Source of the DNA: an uncultured Chryseobacterium sp. | GTDB lineage: Bacteria > Bacteroidota > Bacteroidia > Flavobacteriales > Weeksellaceae | Assembly (NCBI GenBank): GCA_913775525.1 | Contig: CAJYLH010000024.1 | Span: forward strand, 49,909-113,908 | Length of the DNA stretch: 64,000 nucleotides | Reading direction: 5' to 3' | Shown here: positions 8,373 through 17,078 of the stretch, one piece after another | How the letters are laid out: every line of letters starts with the position of its first letter | How positions within the stretch are numbered: the stretch's first letter is position 1 | Notes under the pieces: model-generated | The model's input: only the letters and a program-made list of their open reading frames with translations | The model's database searches: none | What the model was told of the DNA's origin: nothing | Translations under genes and position numbers: made by a program

Positions 8373-9659
8373 ATGAAGATCATATACGATACGATATCCA
8401 AGATAGTTCTGGTGCTGGTATTGTCCGCCGGAGTTCACTTCCGGGCACAGGAAACAGTGGTTTCCGTTGACCAAGCCAAAAAACTCGCCCTGGAAAACAA
8501 TAAAAAGATCAAAAGGGCACAGCAGAATATAGAAGCGGCAAAAGCCGCACAGGCAGCGGCTGAAGCTGGCGGGAAACCTACGCTGGACGGAAGTGTGGGA
8601 GGATATTATTTTTCCAAACCGTTGTCTGCACTGCTTCCTGAGGTATTGGGCAGTGCCAGCCTGACTGCCACGCAGGTGCTGTATGCCGGCGGCAAAGTGG
8701 AAACCGGTAAAAAGCTTTCGGCTGCAGCACTGGATCTACAGTTTGCACAGAAAGACCTTACCGGCGAAGAAGTAAAGCTTGCCGCGGAAACCGCCTATTG
8801 GCAGATTGTGAATGCGAAGGAAAAAACGGCTTTGGCCAAAGAATACATCCGTCTGCTGGATGAACTCCATACGAATGTGAAAAATGCGTTTGATGCCGGG
8901 CTCACCTATAAAAATGACCTGCTCAAAATAGAAGTCCAGCAGAACGAAGCGCAGCTCAATCTTAAAAGGGCAGAAGACGGACTGGCCATGGCCAAGTTAA
9001 ACCTGGCACAGATCACCGGTATCACCGGATCCGGTTTTGATGTGCAGGACTCCGTGGACGGGAATTTTACCGATGTCCTTTCAGACAACACGCTGAGACC
9101 CATGCACCGCCCGGAGCTTTCTATTCTGGCAAAAGCGGTGGAGATCAACGAGCTTCAGGAAAAGCTGCTGGACGGTGACCGGAAGCCAACCGTAGCCCTT
9201 TCCGGCATTGGGTTCTCCAGTTTCGGGAAACATGTCAATCCGGTCAACAGGAAGAATGAAATGCTGGGATTCGTAGGTATGCTGTCGGTTAATATCCCAA
9301 TCTATGACTGGGGTGCCAGAAAAGAAAAAGTGAAGGAACAGCGCTACAAGACGGCTGCCCAGAAGCTGGAAATGGAAGAAACCAATGAACTGCTGGTGCT
9401 GGAACTCCAGAATGCGGCCATGCAGCTCAACCAGTCCCTGAAACGCATCGAGCTCTCTGAAAAATCGCTGGTGCAGGCCACCGAAAACCTCCGGCTGAAC
9501 CAGGACCGGTACGATGCCGGCACCGTGGTCGCAGAAGAAGTGCTGAAAGCACAGGTCTTATGGCAGCAGGCAAAATCCGAGATTCTGGATGCCAAAGCGG
9601 AATATAAAATCAATGAAGCGAAATATAAAAAAGCGGCAGGCAACAACACAGATGTTTAA
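8373..9659 (+). CDS. TolC family outer-membrane efflux channel
   Basis: 428 residues with an N-terminal signal peptide (MKIIYDTISKIVLVLVLSAGVHFRAQ). The rest shows the two-fold TolC/OEP repeat: long Ala/Gln/Lys/Glu-rich helices (AKKLALENNKKIKRAQQNIEA, and near residues 310-420) separated by short strand regions such as GGKPTLDGSVGGYYF and TVALSGIGFSSFG. It forms the trimeric outer-membrane duct of system 1. The gap to the pump gene is 105 bases and holds a hairpin; a strong terminator follows at 9685. Confidence 0.9.
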   Translation: MKIIYDTISKIVLVLVLSAGVHFRAQETVVSVDQAKKLALENNKKIKRAQQNIEAAKAAQAAAEAGGKPTLDGSVGGYYFSKPLSALLPEVLGSASLTATQVLYAGGKVETGKKLSAAALDLQFAQKDLTGEEVKLAAETAYWQIVNAKEKTALAKEYIRLLDELHTNVKNAFDAGLTYKNDLLKIEVQQNEAQLNLKRAEDGLAMAKLNLAQITGITGSGFDVQDSVDGNFTDVLSDNTLRPMHRPELSILAKAVEINELQEKLLDGDRKPTVALSGIGFSSFGKHVNPVNRKNEMLGFVGMLSVNIPIYDWGARKEKVKEQRYKTAAQKLEMEETNELLVLELQNAAMQLNQSLKRIELSEKSLVQATENLRLNQDRYDAGTVVAEEVLKAQVLWQQAKSEILDAKAEYKINEAKYKKAAGNNTDV

Positions 9660-9684
9660 TTCACGGGAACGGATTTCCCAACCG

Positions 9685-9710
9685 GACCGGCTTTTAAAGC
9701 CGGTCTTTTT
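9685..9710 (+). terminator. Intrinsic terminator of RND operon 1
   Basis: GACCGGCTTTTAAAGCCGGTC forms a perfect GC-rich stem (9685-9705) followed directly by TTTTT, 26 bases after the channel stop codon. Confidence 0.85.
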
Positions 9711-9871
9711 CATCATTCAATACAGATCCCGGTTTGGGTTACGGACCGTATATGCGCCGGTAATTTCTGAATTTTTCCCTTCCGGATCTGTGTATAGTTC
9801 AGATCATCAGAAAATAATCTGTCTTGAAATCAATTTGTAAGCATAAAATTTAAGGCAGCACCGGTAAGGTA

Positions 9872-9903
9872 TTGGCATTTTTCAATTAAAATTAATATCT
9901 TTG
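9872..9903 (+). promoter_or_regulatory. Promoter of tRNA-Arg
   Basis: TTG at 9872-9874, 21 bases, then TATCTTTG at 9896-9903, matching the flavobacterial TTG / TAnnTTTG pattern. The tRNA starts 14 bases after the -7 box. Confidence 0.6.
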
Positions 9904-9917
9904 AGCTCTCAAAAAGG

Positions 9918-9989
9918 GGCCTCATAGTTCAACGGATAGAATAGAAGTTTCCTAAACTTTAGATCCAGGTTCGATTCCTGGTGAGGCTA
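9918..9989 (+). tRNA. tRNA-Arg (anticodon CCT)
   Basis: A full cloverleaf is readable: acceptor GGCCTCA with TGAGGCT (one G-U at the end), D-arm GTTC/GAAT, anticodon stem GAAGT/ACTTT with loop TTCCTAA (anticodon CCT at 9951-9953), and T-arm CCAGG/CCTGG with loop TTCGATT; discriminator A. CCA is not encoded directly after the discriminator. It reads AGG codons. Confidence 0.93.
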
Positions 9990-9994
9990 CACCA

Positions 9995-10026
9995 CAGGAG
10001 AAGTGATTCATATCGCTTCTCCTGTT
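9995..10026 (+). terminator. Terminator after tRNA-Arg
   Basis: CAGGAGAAG (9995-10003) and CTTCTCCTG (10016-10024) form a 9-bp stem with a 12-base loop, then TTT, 5 bases after the tRNA. Confidence 0.65.
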
Positions 10027-10714
10027 TCTATTTTGGAGTAGGGCCGACAGAAAAGACGAAGAATTCAGGACTCATTCTCCTCACAGAAAAAGCAGCCTGT
10101 AATGAGGCTGCTCCCATTTAATTCAGACAAAAAATAAAAAAAGTTAACGTTCAATGAAATTATGATCCTTCCTGTACATGCTGATGATCTGATCTCCAGT
10201 TCTGAAATATCATTACCGCGTTGGTGTGGTGCAAAGGACAAAGCAGACATCAGTACCAAACAGGATGGTGAAATAGAAGTTCATATACCGGCTGCGCGGA
10301 AAGCAGCGATTGCTCATCGTTTGTTCATCGTTGTTGTGTTTATTATTATAAAGTAAATATAAAAATTAATTTGATTGAAATCAATTTTTAACACTAATTT
10401 ATTGGCTTACTTTGCTGACAGCCAGATAGAAATAGGTAACTGAAAGAAAAGTTACCTAACCTAAAATAAGGTTTCACACCGGTAAAAATATCTTGCCACA
10501 TATCCCAATTTCCTTCACTCTGAGCCGGTTTTGACCTGTATCGCCTGTGAAAATATAGCTAGAGATTTGAATAGAGCTGCCCGGAACCGCCCCCGGAATA
10601 GCAAAGCATCATTAAAAACATCAATATTTAGATCGACATGATACGGTTTTTACCGGATATTTTTTACCTTTACGGTTTAGCTTACAACCTAATAATTAAC
10701 CTTAATTGATACTC
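10025..10714. other. Gene-poor spacer, 690 bp
   Basis: No gene that I can support. Short frames on both strands (for example 10162-10356 plus and 10065-10259 minus) have no family features and one runs through a terminator. The one clear element is the minus-strand terminator at 10087-10112. A weak -7-like box TACCTTTA (10665-10672) precedes the HTH gene. Confidence 0.5.
10087..10112 (-). terminator. Orphan minus-strand terminator
   Basis: AGCAGCCT and AGGCTGCT pair (10091-10112, 8 bp, 6-base loop). Read on the minus strand the stem is followed by TTTTT, so it ends a leftward transcript. No minus-strand gene is recognisable to its right within 600 bases. Confidence 0.6.
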
Positions 10715-11128
10715 ATGGAACAGAACATACATCAGGGAAGAAATGTAAAACGCTTCAGGGAAATGCTCGGCATCAAGCAGGAAGCCCTGGCCCTCGATTT
10801 GGGCGACGAGTGGAACCAGAAAAAAGTATCCATGCTGGAACAGAAAGACGTAATCGAAGATCACCTGCTTAAAAAGATCTCAGGAGTGCTGAACATCCCC
10901 GTTGATGCTTTCAAGAATTTTGATGAGGAGCATGCGGTGAATTTAATTTCATGTACATTTTCAGATAACGCCATCTTTAATAATAGGGTTGACGTTCAAA
11001 ATATTAATTCTATTGATAAATTTATCCAGTTGCACGAAGATAAGATTGCTTTGTATGAAAGGATGCTGAAGGAGAAGGATGATATGATGGATAGATTGGA
11101 GGGGTTGATTAAGAATAAAAAGGAGTGA
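10715..11128 (+). CDS. XRE-like helix-turn-helix protein with coiled-coil tail
   Basis: 137 residues. The N-terminal 60 residues resemble an XRE/Cro helix-turn-helix (GRNVKRFREMLGIKQEALA then WNQKKVSMLEQKD and HLLKKISGVLNIPVDAF). Residues about 100-137 (FIQLHEDKIALYERMLKEK) look like a coiled coil, probably for dimerisation. I use ATG 10715; the frame also has a TTG three codons earlier. It stands alone, followed by a terminator at 11154. Regulator is likely; target unknown. Confidence 0.78.
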   Translation: MEQNIHQGRNVKRFREMLGIKQEALALDLGDEWNQKKVSMLEQKDVIEDHLLKKISGVLNIPVDAFKNFDEEHAVNLISCTFSDNAIFNNRVDVQNINSIDKFIQLHEDKIALYERMLKEKDDMMDRLEGLIKNKKE

Positions 11129-11153
11129 TTTTAAAAGATTGCTATTTATAGAT

Positions 11154-11180
11154 ACGGCTCAACTGTTTTGGTTGAGCCGT
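11154..11180 (+). terminator. Terminator after XRE-like gene
   Basis: ACGGCTCAAC (11154-11163) and GTTGAGCCGT (11171-11180) form a perfect 10-bp stem with a 7-base loop 25 bases after the stop codon. The T-tract after it is weak, so it may serve both strands. Confidence 0.65.
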
Positions 11181-11301
11181 TACTATATGCAGCTGAATTG
11201 ATTCCTTTACAAAATATAATCACTTTCAGTGAACTAATTTTTTATTGCTTCTAATGTTATATAATAGATTCGTATAGAATTATTTTAGAAAGTACTAAGC
11301 A

Positions 11302-11487
11302 TCAATAGCAACTCTTACAATAACTTTTATCTACATATACCTTTTTGCTTCCTGAATAATAATAGCACCCTCCTTTCTCACCTGTATGCAAACTATGACC
11401 ATTATAGGAACAATAATCTGAACTTCCAGATCCTTCACATGAACAAACTGTCATTGTCAGCACAAATAGTAAAAGTAATTTTTTCAT
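11302..11487 (-). CDS. Small lipoprotein, Cys-rich, PBCV basic-adaptor-like motif
   Basis: 61 residues. A lipoprotein signal (MKKLLLLFVLTMTVCSC) is followed by a short Ser/Gly linker and a compact Cys/Tyr-rich module, HTGEKGGCYYYSGSKKVYV then DKSYCKSCY. The pattern HTG-x-x-GG-x-YY-x4-K-x-YV resembles the small PBCV-specific basic adaptor domain found at the ends of many bacterial secreted proteins; that link is from memory of the family and not tested. Monocistronic, flanked by AT-rich DNA. Probably a membrane-anchored periplasmic or surface peptide; role unknown. Confidence 0.65.
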   Translation of the reverse strand: MKKLLLLFVLTMTVCSCEGSGSSDYCSYNGHSLHTGEKGGCYYYSGSKKVYVDKSYCKSCY

Positions 11488-11948
11488 AATTCAATAAAAT
11501 AATAAGTTTAACTTTTTGTAAAAGTAGAGGATGATGGCTGTTAAAAAATACGGATTCCCGTAGTCTGAAAATTTATAATAAATCTTCAATAACCACAATA
11601 TCTGAGAATATACAATAGAGTTTGGTGGCAATTTAGATATAGAAGAAGTTTAGTGTTAGATAATTAACATCCATCCATAAAAGAATCCGCCCTTTAGAGG
11701 CGGATCCAGTAGATAAAAACATCTCATTTTTTTAATTAGACAACAATAAAAAAGCATAGCCGACAATGCTATGCTTAAATTTTTATAAATTTAATTGCAA
11801 TTTCAGGAATGAAAAAGGCAACATATATTTTCACTTCAGTGGTATTACATAGTAAATGTAGACAATAATTTTCAAATTTCATATAAACGGAATGTTAAAA
11901 TTCACACGTAATCCACAAAATAAAGTGGGTAACCGCATCAAAATCAGC
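11488..11948. other. AT-rich spacer with two minus-oriented hairpins
   Basis: No supported gene. Two stem-loops followed by T-runs on the minus strand are present: ATCCGCC/GGCGGAT (11685-11705) and AAGCATAGC/GCTATGCTT (11752-11776). They may be extra terminators behind uvrA or remnants of lost small genes. Confidence 0.5.
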
Positions 11949-11969
11949 AGAGCACCTGGAAGGTGCTCT
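11949..11969 (-). terminator. Terminator of uvrA
   Basis: AGAGCACCT and AGGTGCTCT pair in a short hairpin just beyond the uvrA stop codon. The T-tract is imperfect, so confidence is moderate. Confidence 0.55.
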
Positions 11970-11975
11970 GTGCTT

Positions 11976-14768
11976 TTACTGTTCCAGCTTTTCTTTGATG
12001 TAGAAAGCGGTATGGGATTTCTTGTTTTTCGCAAGCTCTTCCGGGGTTCCGGTAAAGACCACTTCGCCGCCGTGTTTCCCGGCTTCCGGACCGATATCGA
12101 TGATGTAGTCTGCACATTTGATGATGTCCGGCTGATGCTCGATCACAATCACCGAATGCCCAAGGTCAATCAATGCCTGAAGCGATTTGAGGAGCTTCTG
12201 GATGTCATGGAAATGCAGCCCTGTAGAAGGCTCATCAAAGACAAACAGCGTCTTGTCCGTTGTCACGCCTTTCACGAGGAAAGAAGCCAGCTTTACCCGC
12301 TGTGCTTCACCGCCGGAAAGGGTAGAGGAGCTCTGTCCGAGCTGAAGGTAGCCCAATCCGACTTCCTGCAACGGCCTCAGCTTGGTCACGATCTTGTCTT
12401 CCTTGTTGTCCCCGAAAAATTCCAGCGCTTCATCCACCGTCATGTGGAGGATATCCGAAATATTTTTCTCGTCGTATTTGATTTCCAGGATCTCGTTCTT
12501 GAAGCGGGTGCCTTTGCACACCTCGCATTCCAGCTCGATGTCCGCCATGAACTGCATGGATACGTTGATCACGCCTTCGCCTTTACACTCGTCGCACCTT
12601 CCGCCGTCTACGTTGAAGGAGAAGTGCTTCGGCTTGTAGCCCATCATCTTGGCGGTTTTCTGCTTGGCAAACAGGTCGCGGATGTCGTCATAGGCTTTCA
12701 GGTAGGTCACCGGATTGGAACGAGAGGATTTCCCGATCGGGTTCTGGTCGATCAGTTCGATATTCTTGACCAGCTTTTTAGGGAATTCCACGGAATCATA
12801 ATCACCTTTCTTACCGCCGAGTCCGAGCTGGATCATAATGTCATTCGTCAGGATCTCCTTCATCAGCGTTGATTTTCCGCTTCCGGAAACCCCTGAGATC
12901 ACCACCAGGCTTTCCAGCGGAATATCTACATCAACATTTTTAAGGTTGTTCTGCCGGGCCCCTTTGATGTGGATCCATTCTTTGGCCTTTCTCCTTTTTT
13001 CAGGGACTTTGATTTCCAGCCGGCCGGTGAGGTATTTTGAAGTCAGCGTATCGGCATCTTTCAGTTCTTTATAATCTCCGGCAAAAACCAGTTCACCGCC
13101 AAGGTAACCGGCTTCCGGTCCGATGTCGATAATGTAGTCGGCCGCCCGCATTACGTCTTCATCATGTTCCACTACGATCACGGTATTGCCCAGATCGCGG
13201 AGGTTCTTCAGCACTTCAATTAAATTCTCTGTGTCCCTGGAATGCAGGCCGATAGAAGGTTCATCTAAAATATAGATAGAACCTACCAGCGAGCTTCCAA
13301 GGCTGGTCGCAAGGTTGATCCTCTGGCTTTCCCCGCCGGACAATGTATTGGAAGTACGGTTCAGCGTCAGGTAGCCTAAGCCGACTTTCAGCAGGAATTC
13401 AATCCGGGTCGTGATTTCGTACAGCAGCCTTTTGGCAATTTCCTGGTCGTGGTCGGAAAGCTTTAATCCGGTAATCAGCGGGAAGAGCTCATCCAGCGGA
13501 AGGTCGATCATCGACTGGATGTTGTGCCCGTCTATTTTTACCCAGCTGGTTTCCTCACGCAGCCTCATGCCTTCGCAGGTTGGGCAGAGCGTTTTGCCGC
13601 GGTACCGGGAAAGCATCACGCGGTACTGTATTTTGTAGAGGTTCTCTTCAAGCATCTTGAAGAAATTATTGATGGACGGGAAGTTCCTGCTTCCGTCTCC
13701 TTTCCAGAGGAAGTTCCTCTGTTCTTTGGTTAACTGATGGTATGGTTTGTGCACCGGAAAGCCTTTTGCTTCCTTAATGAAGGATTTCTTCCACTCGCTC
13801 ATGCTTTCGCCGCGCCAGGAGACTACCGCATCTTCATAGATGGAAAGGGTTTTATTCGGTACTACAAGGTCCTCATCGATCCCGATGACCTTTCCGTATC
13901 CTTCGCAGGTCGGACAGGCTCCGTAAGGATTATTGAAGCTGAAAAAATGGACATTCGGTTCCAGGAACTCAATGCCGTCCAGCTCGAACTTATTGGAGAA
14001 TTCCTTCACCTTTCCGGTTTCGGTATTTTTAAGGGAGCAGTATCCTCTTCCTTCGTAAAATGCCATCTGGATGGAATCGGCGAGCCTTTGGAGGAAACTT
14101 TCATCCTCTTCGTAGGAAAAACGGTCGATGACCAGGTTGATAGCCATGCCCTTTTCAGGGGTAAACCCGAAGCTTTCCAGATCTTCGATCCCTGCGACAT
14201 TGCCGTTGATCTCCAGCCGGGTAAAACCGGCCAGTTTCAGCACGTTCAGCGTTTCATTGAATGCTTCGGAATCATAGTCCAGCGGAGCGGTCAGCAAAAA
14301 GGAAACCTCCTGATCAGAAGCCTTGATGAAATCCACGACATCAGATACCGAATCTTTTTTCACTTCTTCACCGGAAACCGGGGAGTAGGTTTTGCCGATC
14401 CTGGCGAACAGCAGTTTCAGGTAATCGTAGATCTCGGTGGAAGTCCCTACCGTAGACCTCGGATTGGAAGAAATTACCTTCTGCTGGATGGCAATGGAAG
14501 GCGCAAGGCCCTTGATGTCGTCCACTTTGGGCTTTTCCAGCTTACCGAGGAACTGACGGGCATAAGAGCTTAAACTCTCCACATACCTTCTCTGGCCTTC
14601 CGCATAAATGGTATCGAAAGCCAGGGAAGATTTCCCGCTTCCGGACACTCCGGTAATGACGATCAGCTTGTTTTTCGGGATGAGTACATCGATGTGTTTG
14701 AGGTTGTTAAGGTGTGCGTTTTTAACGAAAACCTGCTTTTTTATATCTATATCTTTAATTGAAGCCAT
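11976..14768 (-). CDS. uvrA: Excinuclease ABC subunit A
   Basis: 930 residues, the usual UvrA length. UvrA dimers scan DNA for bulky damage and load UvrB in nucleotide excision repair. Visible: Walker A of the first ATPase (GVSGSGKSSLAFDT, about 40-53), zinc-finger cysteines (CPTCEGYGKV with CPTCEGMRL), first signature LSGGESQRINLA, second Walker A (GVSGSGKSTLMKEIL), a second zinc module (CDECKGEG with CEVCKGTRF) and second signature LSGGEAQRVKLA with FDEPSTGLH. I start at MASIKDIDIKK (14768); the open frame extends 21 codons further upstream without family similarity. Monocistronic. Long plus-strand frames across this gene are shadows. Confidence 0.97.
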   Translation of the reverse strand: MASIKDIDIKKQVFVKNAHLNNLKHIDVLIPKNKLIVITGVSGSGKSSLAFDTIYAEGQRRYVESLSSYARQFLGKLEKPKVDDIKGLAPSIAIQQKVISSNPRSTVGTSTEIYDYLKLLFARIGKTYSPVSGEEVKKDSVSDVVDFIKASDQEVSFLLTAPLDYDSEAFNETLNVLKLAGFTRLEINGNVAGIEDLESFGFTPEKGMAINLVIDRFSYEEDESFLQRLADSIQMAFYEGRGYCSLKNTETGKVKEFSNKFELDGIEFLEPNVHFFSFNNPYGACPTCEGYGKVIGIDEDLVVPNKTLSIYEDAVVSWRGESMSEWKKSFIKEAKGFPVHKPYHQLTKEQRNFLWKGDGSRNFPSINNFFKMLEENLYKIQYRVMLSRYRGKTLCPTCEGMRLREETSWVKIDGHNIQSMIDLPLDELFPLITGLKLSDHDQEIAKRLLYEITTRIEFLLKVGLGYLTLNRTSNTLSGGESQRINLATSLGSSLVGSIYILDEPSIGLHSRDTENLIEVLKNLRDLGNTVIVVEHDEDVMRAADYIIDIGPEAGYLGGELVFAGDYKELKDADTLTSKYLTGRLEIKVPEKRRKAKEWIHIKGARQNNLKNVDVDIPLESLVVISGVSGSGKSTLMKEILTNDIMIQLGLGGKKGDYDSVEFPKKLVKNIELIDQNPIGKSSRSNPVTYLKAYDDIRDLFAKQKTAKMMGYKPKHFSFNVDGGRCDECKGEGVINVSMQFMADIELECEVCKGTRFKNEILEIKYDEKNISDILHMTVDEALEFFGDNKEDKIVTKLRPLQEVGLGYLQLGQSSSTLSGGEAQRVKLASFLVKGVTTDKTLFVFDEPSTGLHFHDIQKLLKSLQALIDLGHSVIVIEHQPDIIKCADYIIDIGPEAGKHGGEVVFTGTPEELAKNKKSHTAFYIKEKLEQ

Positions 14769-15118
14769 AGTAAAATTGAGACTAACAAAGTTACGAAATT
14801 TTAGCGTAAAAGATGCATATGTACAATTCATGGACCATGGAATAAAACAGTGCTGGACAAGATTAAAATCTCAAATTGAGATAAAAGATATATTTCAGGT
14901 TAGTACTTTGTTAATCATGGTTTTATAGGATTGGTAATTATCACCCCGGAAAGATAAATTTATGATATTTAACAGTTTTTGGCTGTGTGGTATTGTTTGA
15001 TGTCATAATTTTTAATAAAATTGTAACAGTAGATAAGTAATTAAGCCATGGTAAAATTATTCAGAGATTTAATTACACATCTGATGAGGAAAAGATAAAA
15101 TTTTCCTGTTCCCATAGA

Positions 15119-15143
15119 AGATGCAGCCGCTGCATCTTTTTTT
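15119..15143 (+). terminator. Orphan plus-strand terminator
   Basis: AGATGCAG (15119-15126) and CTGCATCT (15130-15137) form a tight stem followed by TTTTTT. uvrA is on the opposite strand and begins at 14768, so nothing recognisable is terminated here; a small RNA in 14850-15143 or premature termination of a long leader are possible. Confidence 0.7.
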
Positions 15144-15179
15144 ATGACATCTGTCATGGATTCATCCTGGTTTACTTCT

Positions 15180-15187
15180 TACATTTG
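15180..15187 (+). promoter_or_regulatory. Probable -7 box of TonB receptor gene
   Basis: TACATTTG matches TAnnTTTG exactly and lies 30 bases before the chosen ATG. No clear TTG is seen at the -33 spacing, so activation by another factor is possible. Confidence 0.45.
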
Positions 15188-15217
15188 CGCCTGCAAAAGA
15201 TTAAGAACAACCGGAAT

Positions 15218-17029
15218 ATGATCAAAAAAATACTTCCTGTATTTTTCCTTGGAGCCACCCTGTATGCAGGAGCCCAGGAGAAATCCGCTGATATTGAAAG
15301 CATAGAAGTTCAGGGGAAACTGATTTCTACCCCTTTCAAAAATGCCAACCAGAACATAACATTGATAACCCGCGAAGATATCGCCCATTCTCCGGCCCAG
15401 AGCATTGACGAAGTGCTTCAGCAGATCCCTGGAATGGATATCAGGAGAAGGGGAGCCAACGGCGTGCAGAGTGACCTGGGATTCAGGGGAAGTTCTTTTG
15501 AACAGGTATTGCTTCTGCTGAACGGCATCCGGATGAATGATTCGCAGACCGGGCACAATACCATGAATATTCCGGTAGACTTGGACGATGTGGAAAGGAT
15601 TGAAGTGATCAAAGGCCCTGCAGCCAGAAGATTCGGGCAGAATGCCTATGCAGCGGTCATCAATATCATTACTAAAGTCAGCCTGGGAAAGAAAGTAAAG
15701 ATCAGTGCGGAAGGCGGCGATTTCAGTACATACGGACTGGGCATGAATGCGCATGCCGGTAATGAAAAGTTTTCCAATTCCCTCCAGGCCAATACGTCCG
15801 GTTCGGAAGGGTATATGCATAATACGGATTATAAGATCAGCAATGTATTCTATCAGGGCAGGCTGGCCATCCGTAACGGGGATCTGAGGCTTCAGGCAGG
15901 ATTTTCGGAGAAAAAATTCGGGGCTAACGGATTCTATTCTTCCCCGAAAGCTACCGAACAGTATGAGGAAACCCAGGCTTCCGTGGTGAGTGTGGCACAC
16001 CACCAGACATTCGGAAGATTCAAGATCAATTCAGACGTGTATTGGAGAAGAGGGCAGGATATGTACCTTTTTAACCGCGAAAAGCCGGAGATCTACCGGA
16101 ATATGCATATCGGGAATAACGTAGGCGGTGAGGTCAATTCGAGCTACCAGTGGGCACTGGGAACCACCGCACTGGGCGTGGAACTGAGGAAGGAATTCCT
16201 GGCCAGCAACAATCTCGGGGGCAGGGAGCGTTTTGTATCGCAGCTGTTCTTCGAACATCATTTTTCTCTTTTGAACAACAAGCTGAATATTGCCCCGGGT
16301 ATTTCATGGGCCAATTATTCCACGCAGGGCAATTTCTTCTATCCCGGACTGGATGTAGGGTATCATTTCAATGCTTCCAATAAAGTGTACGGAAATATTG
16401 CCAAAGTGTACCGGGTGCCTACTTTCACGGAACTGTATTATTCCAGCAAAACCGAGCAGGGAAATGCCAGCCTGCAGCCTGAAGAAGCCGTTTCAGCCGA
16501 GATCGGGTACCAGTTCCAGAATTCCGTGGTCCTGGCTAAAATCAGCGGTTTCATCCGGAATTCAGACCAGCCTATCGACTGGATCAAGAATACCCTGAAC
16601 GATCCGATCTGGTATGCGCGCAATGTCAATCAGATCAATACCCGCGGGATTGAAGTGGAAGCCACGCATCAAGTAACGCCATGGTTTAAATATTCCTTAG
16701 GGTATACCTATCTGGATACGACATTCAGGGAATCTGACGAGCTGGTTTCCAGGTATGTGCTGGATAACCTGAAGCATCAGGTGATTGCAGGCGCGAATGT
16801 TACGTTCCTGCGGAATTTTAATGCCCAGGTCATATACCGGTATAATGAACGGTTGAATCTCGGAAGCTATAACCTGCTGGATTCAAGGTTAAATTTTGTT
16901 CAGAAAGACTTTACGGCATATATTGCTGTTAACAACATCACCAATACCCGGTATTCTGAAACCTTTGGCGTTCAGATGCCTGGAAGATGGTTCCGGGTAG
17001 GGGTTTCCTACAATATTAATGTTAAGTAA
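15218..17029 (+). CDS. TonB-dependent outer-membrane receptor
   Basis: 603 residues from MIKKILPVFFLGATLYAGAQ (signal peptide). The plug domain follows: ITREDIAHSPAQSIDEVLQQ, then IPGMDIRRRGANGVQSDLGF and RIEVIKGPAARRFGQNAYAA, then a 22-strand type barrel ending in RYSETFGVQMPGRWFRVGVS with a final short strand. This plug pattern is that of BtuB-like and siderophore receptors, which take up a ligand bound outside the cell with energy from TonB-ExbBD. No SusD partner is present. I prefer ATG 15218 over the frame start at 15185 because it gives a proper signal peptide. The ligand cannot be told from sequence. Confidence 0.93.
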   Translation: MIKKILPVFFLGATLYAGAQEKSADIESIEVQGKLISTPFKNANQNITLITREDIAHSPAQSIDEVLQQIPGMDIRRRGANGVQSDLGFRGSSFEQVLLLLNGIRMNDSQTGHNTMNIPVDLDDVERIEVIKGPAARRFGQNAYAAVINIITKVSLGKKVKISAEGGDFSTYGLGMNAHAGNEKFSNSLQANTSGSEGYMHNTDYKISNVFYQGRLAIRNGDLRLQAGFSEKKFGANGFYSSPKATEQYEETQASVVSVAHHQTFGRFKINSDVYWRRGQDMYLFNREKPEIYRNMHIGNNVGGEVNSSYQWALGTTALGVELRKEFLASNNLGGRERFVSQLFFEHHFSLLNNKLNIAPGISWANYSTQGNFFYPGLDVGYHFNASNKVYGNIAKVYRVPTFTELYYSSKTEQGNASLQPEEAVSAEIGYQFQNSVVLAKISGFIRNSDQPIDWIKNTLNDPIWYARNVNQINTRGIEVEATHQVTPWFKYSLGYTYLDTTFRESDELVSRYVLDNLKHQVIAGANVTFLRNFNAQVIYRYNERLNLGSYNLLDSRLNFVQKDFTAYIAVNNITNTRYSETFGVQMPGRWFRVGVSYNINVK

Positions 17030-17058
17030 ACTTAATATTACGGAATTGTTAAAAAATA

Positions 17059-17066
17059 TATTTTTG
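17059..17066 (+). promoter_or_regulatory. Possible -7 box of DUF2490 gene
   Basis: TATTTTTG lies 12 bases before the ATG at 17079. No well-spaced TTG is seen upstream, so the gene may also be read from the receptor promoter. Confidence 0.35.
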
Positions 17067-17078
17067 CAAAAATTTTTT

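Larger units (their letters stand above)
14769..15217. other. Spacer between uvrA and TonB receptor
   Basis: Divergent intergenic region of about 450 bases. It carries a plus-strand terminator (15119-15143) that has no plus-strand gene in front of it, and the receptor promoter (15180-15187). No cobalamin or other known riboswitch is recognisable by eye. I see no protein gene. Confidence 0.5.

Noticed and set aside
10065-10356. Two 64-codon frames on opposite strands
   Set aside because: The minus frame runs through a terminator and the plus frame has no family features or clear promoter; neither is supported.
11892-14573. Long plus-strand open frames (up to 326 codons) across uvrA
   Set aside because: They are antisense shadows of a strongly conserved GC-richer gene; they have no family features, and uvrA motifs are intact on the minus strand.
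14850-15217. Cobalamin riboswitch ahead of the BtuB-like receptor
   Set aside because: No B12-box-like conserved core was visible; the only strong structure is a simple terminator.
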